In this document: positions 1 through 7,836 of the stretch, piece after piece
Position numbering within the stretch: the first letter of the stretch is position 1
How the letters are laid out: every line of letters begins with the position of its first letter
NCBI GenBank assembly: GCA_963643215.1
Contig: CAVIJY010000012.1
Location: 1-37,292 of the forward strand
From: Darwinimomas sp963643215
Lineage (GTDB): Bacteria; Bacillota; Clostridia; Lachnospirales; Lachnospiraceae
Direction of reading: 5' to 3'
Length of the DNA stretch: 37,292 nt
The notes under the pieces: generated by a model
Databases searched by the model: none
What the model was told of the DNA's origin: nothing
The model's input: the letters and a program-made list of their open reading frames with translations, nothing else
Translations under genes and position numbers: made by a program

Positions 1-22
1 GCTTGAATCTGGAGGACAATAT

Positions 23-1912
23 ATGTCACAGATAGATGAAAGCTATGATATAGCAGTGGTAGGCGCAGGCCATGCAGGCTGCGAGGCGGCTCTGGCATGT
101 GCAAGGCTCGGACTCGAAACTATAGTATTTACGGTGAGTGTTGATTCGATAGCACTCATGCCGTGTAATCCGAATATAGGCGGGACCAGCAAGGGGCACC
201 TGGTAAGAGAGCTGGATGCACTGGGCGGTGAGATGGGACACAATATAGATGCTACATTTATACAGTCCAAGATGCTTAACTCATCCAAGGGACCGGCGGT
301 GCATTCACTCAGAGCTCAGGCCGACAAGCAGGCTTATACCAGAAGAATGAGGCAGGTGATGGAGCATCAGGAGCATCTGACCATCAAGCAGGCAGAGGTA
401 AGCGAGCTGATGGTGGAGGGAGGTATCTGTGTGGGCGTAAAAACCGTATCCGGCGCAAGATATCATGCCGGAGCGGTTGTTCTGGCCACAGGAGTATATC
501 TGAATGCAAGATGCATATTCGGAGAGGTGAGTGAGTATACAGGGCCAAACGGACTGAAAAATGCCACTCATCTGACAGACTCGCTCATAGCCAACGGCAT
601 ATCCATGTATCGCTTCAAGACCGGAACGCCGGCCCGTGTAGACGGGGATACTATAGATACGAGTGTGATGGAGGAGCAGAAGGGAGACACTCCTGTGGTT
701 CCGTTTTCATTTGACACGGATCCGGAAAGCGTGCAGAAAGATCAGGTAAGCTGCTATCTGGTTTATACAAACGAGAAAACTCATGATATCATACGGGCAA
801 ATATAGCAAGGTCTCCGCTTTTCTCAGGCGCCATAAAGGGAACAGGACCGAGGTACTGCCCCTCAATAGAGGATAAGGTAGTAAAATTCCCCGACAAAAA
901 CAGACATCAGATATTTGTGGAGCCTGAGGGACTTTATACGCATGAAGTATATCTTTCGGGTATGTCCTCGTCTCTTCCCGAGGATGTGCAGTATGACATG
1001 ATACATACATTGCCGGGATTTGAGCATGCAAAGATAGTACGCAACGCGTATGCCATAGAATATGATTGCATAGATGCAAGACAGCTGAAGCTGAGTCTGG
1101 AATTCAGAAATCTTCCGGGACTTTTTGCGGCCGGTCAGTTCAACGGAAGCTCGGGATACGAGGAGGCCGCGGTACAGGGATTCATGGCCGGAGTCAATGC
1201 CGCCATGAAGGTCATGAAGAGAGAGCCCGTGATACTTGACAGGAGTGAGGCATATATAGGAGTTCTGATCGATGATCTCGTGACAAAGGAGAGCCATGAG
1301 CCTTACAGGATGATGACTTCCAGAGCTGAATACAGACTCATGCTGCGTCAGGATAACGCTGATCTGAGGCTTGTTCACGTCGGTCATAAAATAGGTCTTG
1401 TAAGTACAGAAAAGTACGAAAAGACGCGGCTTAAGGAACAAATGATAGCTGAAGAGATCGAAAGAATCTCGAAGGTCAGGATAGGAGAATCTATACGGGT
1501 GAATGAATTTTTGGCTCGTATGGGCTCGAATTCACTGAAAACAGGAGCGACGCTTGCCGAGCTTATAAGACGCCCGGAACTGGATTACTACAAAGTAAAA
1601 GAGCTTGACACTGACAGAAAAGAGTTTCCACTTGATGTGCAGGAGCAGGTAAATATCAACATAAAATACGAGGGATATATAGAAAGACAGAAGGCTCAGA
1701 TAAAGCAGTTCAAAAAAATGGAACAAAAACGGATACCTGAGACCATCGATTACAGTTTGGTATATAATCTCAGACTCGAAGCCAGACAAAAGCTTGACGC
1801 GGTGCGTCCGGCATCGGTAGGACAGGCTGCGAGAATCTCAGGTGTATCTCCTGCGGATATAACGGCACTGCTGGTATATCTGGGCGAGAAGCATATAGAT
1901 CATGTTGAATGA
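23..1912 (+). CDS. mnmG: tRNA uridine-5-carboxymethylaminomethyl modification enzyme MnmG (GidA)
   Basis: FAD-dependent subunit of the MnmE-MnmG complex, which installs cmnm5 groups at wobble uridine 34 of certain tRNAs in the cytoplasm. The 629-residue length is normal for the family. An N-terminal Rossmann motif GAGHAGCEAA (residues 14-23) binds FAD, and the family-typical stretches CNPNIGGTSKG and FNGSSGYEEAA are present. A GGAGG ribosome site lies 8 bases before the ATG. The gene that normally precedes it in Firmicutes, mnmE, would lie off the left edge. It is followed 42 bp later by rsmG, the conserved Firmicute order. Identification is secure. Confidence 0.98.
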   Translation: MSQIDESYDIAVVGAGHAGCEAALACARLGLETIVFTVSVDSIALMPCNPNIGGTSKGHLVRELDALGGEMGHNIDATFIQSKMLNSSKGPAVHSLRAQADKQAYTRRMRQVMEHQEHLTIKQAEVSELMVEGGICVGVKTVSGARYHAGAVVLATGVYLNARCIFGEVSEYTGPNGLKNATHLTDSLIANGISMYRFKTGTPARVDGDTIDTSVMEEQKGDTPVVPFSFDTDPESVQKDQVSCYLVYTNEKTHDIIRANIARSPLFSGAIKGTGPRYCPSIEDKVVKFPDKNRHQIFVEPEGLYTHEVYLSGMSSSLPEDVQYDMIHTLPGFEHAKIVRNAYAIEYDCIDARQLKLSLEFRNLPGLFAAGQFNGSSGYEEAAVQGFMAGVNAAMKVMKREPVILDRSEAYIGVLIDDLVTKESHEPYRMMTSRAEYRLMLRQDNADLRLVHVGHKIGLVSTEKYEKTRLKEQMIAEEIERISKVRIGESIRVNEFLARMGSNSLKTGATLAELIRRPELDYYKVKELDTDRKEFPLDVQEQVNINIKYEGYIERQKAQIKQFKKMEQKRIPETIDYSLVYNLRLEARQKLDAVRPASVGQAARISGVSPADITALLVYLGEKHIDHVE

Positions 1913-1919
1913 GGGACAA

Positions 1920-1935
1920 TGTTTCACGTGAAACA
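1920..1935. promoter_or_regulatory. parS: parS site 1 (ParB/Spo0J binding site)
   Basis: A perfect 16-bp palindrome TGTTTCACGTGAAACA, matching the Firmicute parS consensus. It fills most of the mnmG-rsmG gap and overlaps an upstream in-frame ATG of rsmG that is probably not used. Known role of the family: nucleation site for ParB spreading and SMC loading near the origin. Confidence 0.95.
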
Positions 1936-1954
1936 TTGCATGGGAGGAAAGTTT

Positions 1955-2710
1955 ATGAACAAGTTTTCCACCGTTCTGGCAGCACAGGCTCACAGCATAG
2001 GAATAGAGCTTGAAGAGAACCAGATTGGCTTATTTGAAAGGTTTTATGAGGATCTTATAGAAAAAAACAAAGTGATGAACCTTACAGCTATCACAGATAT
2101 GCACGAAGTTATCAACAAACATTTTGTGGACAGTCTGATGTCGCACAGATTGATATCCGAATATGCAGCACAGACATGTTCAGACAATATATCTGACAGA
2201 AAGATTTACATATGTGATATAGGAACGGGGGCGGGCTTTCCGGGGATACCGCTCGCAATCATGTATCCAAAGATAGAATTTACACTGGTTGACTCCTTGA
2301 ATAAGAGAATAAACTTTATCAACGAGGAGGCTGAAAAGCTGAATCTCAAAAATGTGACAGGAATCCACTCGAGAACAGAGGATCTTGCTCACGATTCGGC
2401 ATACAGGGAAAGATTTGACATCCTTGTCTCAAGAGCAGTAGCCAACATGTCGACTCTCTCGGAATATGCATTGCCTCTGGTAAGAGTCGGAGGAATATTC
2501 ATCGCATATAAATCTGCTGATATACAGGATGAAATAAATGAAGCGAAGAATGCCATAGAAACCCTGGGTGGACGACTTGATCAAAACATAGAGATGCTGC
2601 TTCCTGATTCCGATATACCGCGAAGACTGCTGGTTATAAAAAAAATAGCGACAACGCCGAAGAAATATCCGAGACAGGCCGGGGTGCCGTCAAAGAAGCC
2701 GCTGAGATGA
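1955..2710 (+). CDS. rsmG: 16S rRNA (guanine527-N7)-methyltransferase RsmG (GidB)
   Basis: SAM-dependent methyltransferase that makes m7G527 in the 530 loop of 16S rRNA. The glycine-rich SAM motif IGTGAGFPGIP and the typical MNLTAI and VSRAVANM segments are visible. The start is placed at 1955 because GGGAGGAAAG lies just upstream; a frame-compatible ATG at 1919 would translate the parS palindrome into MFHVKH and has no ribosome site. The resulting 251 residues fit the family. It lies downstream of mnmG as usual, but the parA/parB genes that often follow rsmG are absent. Confidence 0.96.
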   Translation: MNKFSTVLAAQAHSIGIELEENQIGLFERFYEDLIEKNKVMNLTAITDMHEVINKHFVDSLMSHRLISEYAAQTCSDNISDRKIYICDIGTGAGFPGIPLAIMYPKIEFTLVDSLNKRINFINEEAEKLNLKNVTGIHSRTEDLAHDSAYRERFDILVSRAVANMSTLSEYALPLVRVGGIFIAYKSADIQDEINEAKNAIETLGGRLDQNIEMLLPDSDIPRRLLVIKKIATTPKKYPRQAGVPSKKPLR

Positions 2711-2820
2711 GTTTATAGCTGACAAAATAAACTTATAGTCGGCGAAACAAACTGATAGTCGGGAAAATAAGCCGATAATCGGCAAAACAAACTGACAATC
2801 GACAAGACAAGCTGGCAAAG
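2711..2820. repeat. Degenerate 20-bp tandem repeat array (5.5 units)
   Basis: Immediately after the rsmG stop codon, five units of exactly 20 bp run in phase (2711, 2731, 2751, 2771, 2791) plus a half unit at 2811. The loose consensus is ACTGATAGTCGGCAAAACAA. Units differ at about 3-7 positions, but the 20-bp spacing is kept. The period is not a multiple of three and no credible reading frame crosses it. It lies between parS sites 1 and 2. Function unknown. Confidence 0.8.
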
Positions 2821-2889
2821 GAATCCGACAGATAGATAAGATAAAACAATTAAACAAGTAGCCTCGAAAACAACAACTATGGTTGCAGA

Positions 2890-2905
2890 TGTTTCACGTG
2901 AAACA
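2890..2905. promoter_or_regulatory. parS: parS site 2
   Basis: Second perfect TGTTTCACGTGAAACA palindrome, 970 bp from site 1. It abuts the left end of dispersed repeat copy A, sharing its last base. Confidence 0.95.
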
Positions 2906-2977
2906 TTGAGACCGGATTGTGGGAGCGCGAAGCACAAAACAATTCGAGTAACCGGAGGTTCGGGTGCATCCGAACCA
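2905..2977 (+). repeat. Dispersed two-hairpin repeat, copy A
   Basis: A 73-bp element shared with copies B and C. Its first half holds nested arms ATTGT...ACAAT around a GAA-loop hairpin (GCGC-GAA-GCAC here, GTGC-GAA-GCAC in B and C). Its second half is the near-palindrome GGTTCGGGTGCATCCGAACC. There is no reading frame and no T-tract typical of terminators. Confidence 0.85.
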
Positions 2978-3177
2978 AACATTAAAAAATATAAAAATTC
3001 AACTATACAACATCTGTCGTATATCAATATCAATTTGACACATTAAGGCGAATTCCCGAGTAACATATGGTAGTTAGCCAAGAAGCGAACCGGATCGATT
3101 GACAGCACCGAAGGATAAAGATGGCAAAGCTTTAAGATAGATGCTGAACAGCCGGAAAATTAAAAAAGAGGATTTAC

Positions 3178-3783
3178 ATGATAAAAAACAGAATAATACT
3201 TGCCTCCGCATCTCCGCGGAGAAAAGAAATACTGGAGAGGTTCGGATACAGACCTCAGGTGATAGTTGCAGGCTTTGACGAGCATCAGATACACGAAGAG
3301 GATCCGCATGAGCTGGTTAGAAAACTCTCCTATAAAAAAGCATCGGCTGTGAGAGATCAGGCTGCTGAGGGAGATCTCATCATAGGATCAGATACTATAG
3401 TTGTAGTGGACGGAGTAGTATACGGAAAACCGGAAGACAGAAATGACGCTTTCAGGATGATAAGGAGCTTTGCGGGAAGGGCTCATGAGGTATGCACCGG
3501 GGTCACTGTTATATACTGTGGAAAAGATGTGGATAAATCAGAAACATTCTGTGATATAACGCATGTCTATGTATCAAAAATGAGCGACGAGCAGATATGG
3601 GAGTATATAGACTGCGGGGAATCAATGGACAAGGCCGGAGCCTACGGAATACAGGGAAGATTCGGAAGATACATCGAAAGAATAGATGGCGATGTATATG
3701 CAGTGATGGGACTTTCCGGAGCAAAAACATGTGAGGCCATGGAAAGACTGACGGAAACCAATGTGGATAACCAATGTGAATAA
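3178..3783 (+). CDS. maf: Maf family nucleoside triphosphate pyrophosphatase
   Basis: House-cleaning nucleotide pyrophosphatase that hydrolyses non-canonical or modified NTPs to NMPs; family members also affect septum formation. The N-terminal ILASASPRRKEIL motif, the GSDTIVVVDG block and the DKAGAYGIQG block are all present, and 201 residues is a usual length. An AGAGG ribosome site precedes the ATG. It occupies the position after rsmG where many relatives carry parA-parB. It is bracketed by inverted copies of a dispersed repeat (A and B), with a parS site outside each. The ancestry of this arrangement is unknown. Confidence 0.96.
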   Translation: MIKNRIILASASPRRKEILERFGYRPQVIVAGFDEHQIHEEDPHELVRKLSYKKASAVRDQAAEGDLIIGSDTIVVVDGVVYGKPEDRNDAFRMIRSFAGRAHEVCTGVTVIYCGKDVDKSETFCDITHVYVSKMSDEQIWEYIDCGESMDKAGAYGIQGRFGRYIERIDGDVYAVMGLSGAKTCEAMERLTETNVDNQCE

Positions 3784-3816
3784 CTATCTGCTGATATGAT
3801 GCCGGGGTTTAAAGAT

Positions 3817-3890
3817 TGGTTCGGGTGCACCAGAACCTCTGGCCACACGGATTGTTCCGTGCTTCGCACTCCCACAATCCTGTAACCAAG
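3817..3890 (-). repeat. Dispersed two-hairpin repeat, copy B (inverted)
   Basis: Reverse-oriented copy of the same element, downstream of maf. On the minus strand the first hairpin is extended to GGATTGT...ACAATCC around GTGC-GAA-GCAC. The second palindrome reads GGTTCTGGTGCACCCGAACC. Its differences from copies A and C fall partly outside the paired arms. Confidence 0.82.
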
Positions 3891-3963
3891 ATTCAAACCT
3901 CAGACGAGAGCTTCCCCTCGTGAAAGTATCTGCGACTGACTGCAAGGGAAAATGCAGAAGAAA

Positions 3964-3979
3964 TGTTTCACGTGAAACA
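3964..3979. promoter_or_regulatory. parS: parS site 3
   Basis: Third perfect TGTTTCACGTGAAACA palindrome, 74 bp beyond repeat copy B and 1,074 bp from site 2. Confidence 0.95.
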
Positions 3980-4034
3980 TCGCATGCGAATGAAGCAATA
4001 ATATGGTGTGCCTACAATGTAGGCTGAGAAAACG

Positions 4035-4071
4035 AAAATGCACTGCCGAAGCTTATCCGGCGGTGCATTTT
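4035..4071. terminator. Bidirectional terminator between maf and the convergent membrane-protein gene
   Basis: A 14-bp stem (AAAATGCACTGCCG at 4035-4048 with CGGCGGTGCATTTT at 4058-4071, one G-T pair) has A/T ends that give a T-run on both strands. It sits between convergent genes. Confidence 0.8.
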
Positions 4072-4123
4072 CTGTGTAAAGCAGCACTATGATTTTCTGT
4101 GAATCTGATAAAAATATGGCTGA

Positions 4124-4786
4124 CTAGGGCCTTTCAAAGATGGCTACTGACTCATGTCCTGCCTTATCCTTTACATGAACCTCAAGGCTTTCAGATGTAT
4201 AATTGAAACTGACAAATGACTCACCCTCATCAAGCAGCGATGGAGTCACGGTAGCTCCGTCATGTCCGACAGCGTATATAGAAGTAAAATCCACTCCTGA
4301 CTGGTCATCCTCGAAGAACATGGAGACTGATTCTGAAGTGCGCTGGTATTCGCTTACTACCGGAGGCGCATCATCGATAGTATTGACTGTATCGTAGCTT
4401 GTCTTATTCATTCCGTTCAAATTGGTGACAGATACCTCGACGGTGCCGTTTGTGCTGACGGTTGCTTTGTATGTATTGCCTGAGATTTTCTCCATCTCAA
4501 GGGGAGCAGAGGCGAAGCTGACATCAAATGATTTTCTGGGGAAGTGAGTCAAGAGCTTCACCGTTACATCTGCAGTTTCGTATCCGCCATTGTCTTCTAT
4601 AGAAATCTCAAAATCCGGCTCTGATGTAACTGCAAAAAAAATAAACAAATTCACCGCTATAAATGGAAGTATCCATAAGAGGAGAGAATCCTTGTTTTTG
4701 TTCTTTGAAGAGCGTACAGATGCGCTCTTTCTTTTCTTCTTATTTGGAGCCACATTCAGATAGTCGTAATCCTTATAGGAATCCAT
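4124..4786 (-). CDS. Single-pass membrane protein with extracellular Ig/cadherin-like domains, function unknown
   Basis: Not recognised as a named family. The 220 residues start with a short cytoplasmic tail containing the basic cluster NKKKRKSASVRSSKNKNKD, then one membrane segment (about 35-54, LLLWILPFIAVNLFIFFAVT). The remaining ~165 residues are predicted extracellular, beta-rich and acidic. Two segments resemble bacterial Ig/cadherin-like modules: one with alternating T/V strands (about 60-130), and one beginning DDAPPVVSEY and containing DDQSGVDF and VKDKAGHES. A GGAGGG ribosome site precedes the ATG. It diverges from the secreted deacetylase gene, suggesting an envelope role. It is probably monocistronic. 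Confidence 0.75.
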   Translation of the reverse strand: MDSYKDYDYLNVAPNKKKRKSASVRSSKNKNKDSLLLWILPFIAVNLFIFFAVTSEPDFEISIEDNGGYETADVTVKLLTHFPRKSFDVSFASAPLEMEKISGNTYKATVSTNGTVEVSVTNLNGMNKTSYDTVNTIDDAPPVVSEYQRTSESVSMFFEDDQSGVDFTSIYAVGHDGATVTPSLLDEGESFVSFNYTSESLEVHVKDKAGHESVAIFERP

Positions 4787-4839
4787 GAATATATGCCCTC
4801 CGGGCGTCTTACAATAATATAAACTTTAGTCTATCAAAA

Positions 4840-4868
4840 TTGAAGGCCTCCCGCAAGTATGCTAATAT
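4840..4868 (+). promoter_or_regulatory. Sigma-A-type promoter for the deacetylase gene
   Basis: TTGAAG (4840-4845), 17-bp spacer, TAATAT (4863-4868). The start codon is about 30 bp downstream and GAGGGAGG serves as the ribosome site. Confidence 0.6.
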
Positions 4869-4898
4869 ACGCGATGCAAAGAGGGAGGATTCTTCGCG

Positions 4899-6062
4899 AT
4901 GGGTATGATAAACAGGGCTGCGGCGGCAGTCAAGGCAATTAAGACAATCTTAATCGCAATGGCGGCGATGATGCTGTGTCCGGTCATGAGCGCCGAGGCG
5001 TCTGCAGATGCATTTTCGGTGCATTACGGTATGTATTTTTCAAATCAGGGATGGAGCATAGACACTTCCGACAACATGGTGCTTTACAGATCAGAGGTAT
5101 ATCCTACCGGACTTCGTATGTATCTGACCGGACAGCCTGACATGAGCGGAACCGTGCAATATCAGATATATCAAGGCGGAGGCTGGCTGAAAATGTCGGA
5201 AAACTACGAGGCAACCGGAACGACAGACAGCACAGCACCCATAGAAGGAATACGGGCAGGCTTTAACGGAGATCTGGAGAAAAGCTTCGATATATACTAC
5301 AGGGTATATCAGGACGGTGCATGGAGCGGATGGGCGTCCGACTTTGGCGATGCCGGTTCGATCGGATCGGGGAGCGGCATCAGGGGCATACAGGCTACTG
5401 TGGTAAAAAAGGGCGATGCACCTCTCGATACAAGAAACATCGACCCGTCCAAGCCTATGGTGGCGCTGACATTTGACGACGGTCCAAGCAGCGAGAACAC
5501 GCCGAGAGTTCTGGCGGCTCTTGAGTCAGTCGGAGGAAGGGCAACATTTTTCGTGGTGGGCAACCGTGTTTCATCAAACAAGGATGTGCTCAGGAGGATG
5601 GTCGCCGACGGAGACGAGATAGGCAATCATACATGGAACCACAACTATCTGCACAAGGCAACTGCAGATCAGATAGTGGCATATGTCGGAAAAACCGCAG
5701 ATGCCGTACAGGAGGCCTGCGGAGTGAGACCGGTGGCTGTGAGACCTCCGGGCGGCGGCATCAATCAGACGGCACAGGAAACGCTTGCGGCGCTGGGCTC
5801 TCCGGCTATTTTGTGGAACATTGATACTCTGGACTGGAAGCACCGCAACACGCAGAAAACCATAAGCGCGGTTCTTGATCATGTATCGGACGGGGATATC
5901 GTGCTGATGCATGATATTCATAAGCCTACCGTGGCTGCCGCGGAGGTCATCATCCCTGAGCTTGCGGCCAGAGGATATCAGCTGGTGACAGTCACTGAGC
6001 TTGCGTCCATGAGAGGCGGATATATACCGGGACAGAAGTACTATTCCTTCAAGAGCAAATGA
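4899..6062 (+). CDS. Secreted polysaccharide deacetylase with N-terminal ChW-like repeats
   Basis: Metal-dependent carbohydrate esterase family 4 (NodB) enzyme, probably removing N-acetyl groups from peptidoglycan or another surface glycan outside the cell. A signal peptide covers residues 1-35. Residues ~40-170 contain two to three tryptophan/glycine-rich modules (YQIYQGGGWLKMSENYEATG, YRVYQDGAWSGWASDFGDAG) like clostridial hydrophobic ChW repeats. The NodB domain spans ~185-370 with TFDDG (191-195), metal-binding HTWNH (244-248), RPPGG (282-286), WNIDTLDW (306-313) and LMHDI (336-340), so the active site looks complete. It is followed 104 bp later by another secreted hydrolase. The exact substrate cannot be read from the sequence. 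Confidence 0.92.
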   Translation: MGMINRAAAAVKAIKTILIAMAAMMLCPVMSAEASADAFSVHYGMYFSNQGWSIDTSDNMVLYRSEVYPTGLRMYLTGQPDMSGTVQYQIYQGGGWLKMSENYEATGTTDSTAPIEGIRAGFNGDLEKSFDIYYRVYQDGAWSGWASDFGDAGSIGSGSGIRGIQATVVKKGDAPLDTRNIDPSKPMVALTFDDGPSSENTPRVLAALESVGGRATFFVVGNRVSSNKDVLRRMVADGDEIGNHTWNHNYLHKATADQIVAYVGKTADAVQEACGVRPVAVRPPGGGINQTAQETLAALGSPAILWNIDTLDWKHRNTQKTISAVLDHVSDGDIVLMHDIHKPTVAAAEVIIPELAARGYQLVTVTELASMRGGYIPGQKYYSFKSK

Positions 6063-6166
6063 CACAGAGCCCTAAGCTGAAAGTGCGAAAGAGCAAGAGT
6101 CCGATAAGGTCATAGCAGCAGTACCGGATTCTTTCCGCAAAAGGGATAATGAGGAGATATACGGAC

Positions 6167-7261
6167 ATGACAAAACATAAGATAAAAAGGACGGCTGCAG
6201 CGCTGGCGGCTGCGGTACTGGCAGCTGTTATGATGCCGGTGTCTGCCGCGGCAGGTACAAAAAGCTCGAAAAACTCCGGGCCGGGAGCGGTGCGGTTTGT
6301 CTCGCCGACGGGAGAAGCTGTAGAAAACACCGCATCACCAGAGGCATCCGGAACAGCTCAAACGACAGAGTCAGCACAGGCTGCCGCAGATGCTGCAGTC
6401 ACGGGTCTGGCCGGGATACCGGAGGCCAACGCCTCATCACCTATACTTGGGGGAGCGGCTTTGTATATGCTGCCGTCGGCAAATGCGGATGATCAGATCC
6501 TTTCGTGCATCATCAGAGCTGCAGACGGGACGGTGATAGTAGTAGACGGCGGCCTCGGAACAGACAAGGACAGGCTCAAGGCCGCTATCAAGGAGCTGGG
6601 AGGAAATGTCTGTGCGTGGCTGGTAACTCATCCCCACGGGGATCATGCCGGAGCGCTGTACCGTATTCTGGAGGAGGAAATTGAAGGAAGGGCGGCAGGC
6701 ATCGCGCCGGATATCACTATACAGAACATATACTACAATATGGCGACGGCAGACTGGTATCAGGCAAATGATGCGAGCGACGGATCATTTTCCATATTGC
6801 TTTTAGATAAGTTTTCACAGATAGATCAGTCACGGCTGCACAGCGTAAGCAGAGGAACCGTCATCATGGCCGGAGGCACGAGGATAGAGGTTATAAATGA
6901 CCGATATGAAACCGACTGGAACAAGGGCAACGGAGCCAGCATATGCTACAAGGTATGGGTCAACGGCAAGAGCATCCTGTTTTTGGGAGACATGTCATCT
7001 GAGGGCGGAAAGCAGCTGCTTCAGTACGAAAGAGATAATCTGAAGGCTGATATCGTACAGCTGGCGCACCACGGACAGGCAGGCGTAGAGGAGAACGTAT
7101 ATCAGGCTATTGCACCGTCCATCGCCCTGTGGCCGACCCCGCAGTGGCTGTACAATCAGGCTGATGACAGCAAGTACAGGGTCAATGAGACAAAGTACTG
7201 GTTGAGAAAGCTTGGAGCAAAGAGCTATGTGGTTTTGTCAAACGGGTTCGTGCTGAGATGA
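6167..7261 (+). CDS. Secreted metallo-beta-lactamase-fold hydrolase, ComEC C-terminal-like
   Basis: A 364-residue exported protein with a signal peptide (residues ~1-30, ending VSAAAG) and a low-complexity Ala/Thr/Glu linker to ~90, followed by a metallo-beta-lactamase fold. Metal-site motifs are THPHGDHAG (H155, H157, D159, H160), the LFLGDMSS aspartate and LAHHGQAG. The style resembles the stand-alone ComEC/Rec2 hydrolase domain, whose known members cleave nucleic acids or phosphodiesters. The substrate here is unknown. The start at 6167 is preferred over an in-frame ATG at 6149 because GAGGAG sits 10 bases upstream and the signal peptide then begins properly. It is likely co-transcribed with the deacetylase. 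Confidence 0.85.
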   Translation: MTKHKIKRTAAALAAAVLAAVMMPVSAAAGTKSSKNSGPGAVRFVSPTGEAVENTASPEASGTAQTTESAQAAADAAVTGLAGIPEANASSPILGGAALYMLPSANADDQILSCIIRAADGTVIVVDGGLGTDKDRLKAAIKELGGNVCAWLVTHPHGDHAGALYRILEEEIEGRAAGIAPDITIQNIYYNMATADWYQANDASDGSFSILLLDKFSQIDQSRLHSVSRGTVIMAGGTRIEVINDRYETDWNKGNGASICYKVWVNGKSILFLGDMSSEGGKQLLQYERDNLKADIVQLAHHGQAGVEENVYQAIAPSIALWPTPQWLYNQADDSKYRVNETKYWLRKLGAKSYVVLSNGFVLR

Positions 7262-7327
7262 AGAGCGGGTCCGGAGATGTTCAATATTATTTTTGCTATG
7301 GTAAGTGCACAGCTTTGGCAGATCTGA

Positions 7328-7386
7328 GAACCAGCGCATCATCGACATGCCCCGGACACGAAAGGCGGGGAGGGTGGCGCTGGTTC
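7328..7386. terminator. Structured hairpin in a convergent spacer (possible terminator)
   Basis: A perfect 10-bp stem GAACCAGCGC/GCGCTGGTTC encloses a 39-base loop that includes CCCC and GGGG arms. It lies between the convergent secreted hydrolase and PIN toxin genes. No T-tract follows on either strand, so termination is only inferred from position. Confidence 0.45.
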
Positions 7387-7419
7387 CGCCGAATAACTGA
7401 GAAATAGTCAAAACAGTAA

Positions 7420-7836
7420 TTATGCTTCTTTATTCATGATATCGAGCATCTCCTTTGGAGTGACCACAAAAGATCTGACTGGAAAATGCTTGATATTGCC
7501 TGTTATGAGATATGTCTCATCGTGTCGCTTGCGCCCTTCCATGACGACTTCATAGAAAACGATATCCTTGGGGTCGGGAATTATTTCTTCAATTGGGACT
7601 GCGTCCACAAAGATACCTCTGTCGATTATTCCATCAATGAGGACATCAACGACCTCGGGGTCAAAATGAAACTTGGGATGCGCAAGTACTTCCCTATATT
7701 CCGCGATTATTTCATCACACAGCAACGGAATCAATTCACCGAGAAGAGCCGCGTTTGCGATCTGCCATGGCGATGATTGAGATTTAAGTATCGCAGATAC
7801 CAGTACATTTGTGTCTATAACCGCGTAGCAGCGCAC
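7420..7836 (-). CDS. PIN-domain toxin of a type II toxin-antitoxin system
   Basis: A 138-residue PIN-fold protein of the 'putative toxin component, PIN family' (COG1569-like). The family consists of Mg-dependent RNases. The N-terminal YAVIDTNVLVSAIL supplies the first catalytic aspartate (D8), the CDEIIAEYREVL block holds the acidic pair, and IPDPKDIVFYEVV and RHDETYLITGNIKHFP carry the later acidic residues. All appear intact. It overlaps the upstream antitoxin gene by 22 bp, indicating translational coupling. Its target RNA is not predictable from sequence. Confidence 0.88.
   Translation of the reverse strand: MRCYAVIDTNVLVSAILKSQSSPWQIANAALLGELIPLLCDEIIAEYREVLAHPKFHFDPEVVDVLIDGIIDRGIFVDAVPIEEIIPDPKDIVFYEVVMEGRKRHDETYLITGNIKHFPVRSFVVTPKEMLDIMNKEA

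Larger units (their letters stand above)
2821..3177. other. Intergenic region between rsmG and maf
   Basis: No credible gene. Besides parS site 2 and dispersed repeat copy A, the remaining 200 bases before maf (2978-3177) are AT-rich. TTGACA hexamers at about 3035 and 3099 lack a convincing -10 partner, so the maf promoter is not assigned. Confidence 0.6.

Noticed and set aside
1919..1954. Upstream ATG extension of rsmG (MFHVKHCMGGKF)
   Set aside because: It is the parS palindrome read as codons and lacks a ribosome site. The ATG at 1955 has GGGAGGAAAG directly upstream.
2713..3033. Minus-strand open frame across the tandem repeat, parS and repeat copy A
   Set aside because: It has no ribosome site. 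Its composition is a translation of non-coding repeats, and the same GSGAPEPPVTR-like peptide appears wherever the dispersed repeat occurs.
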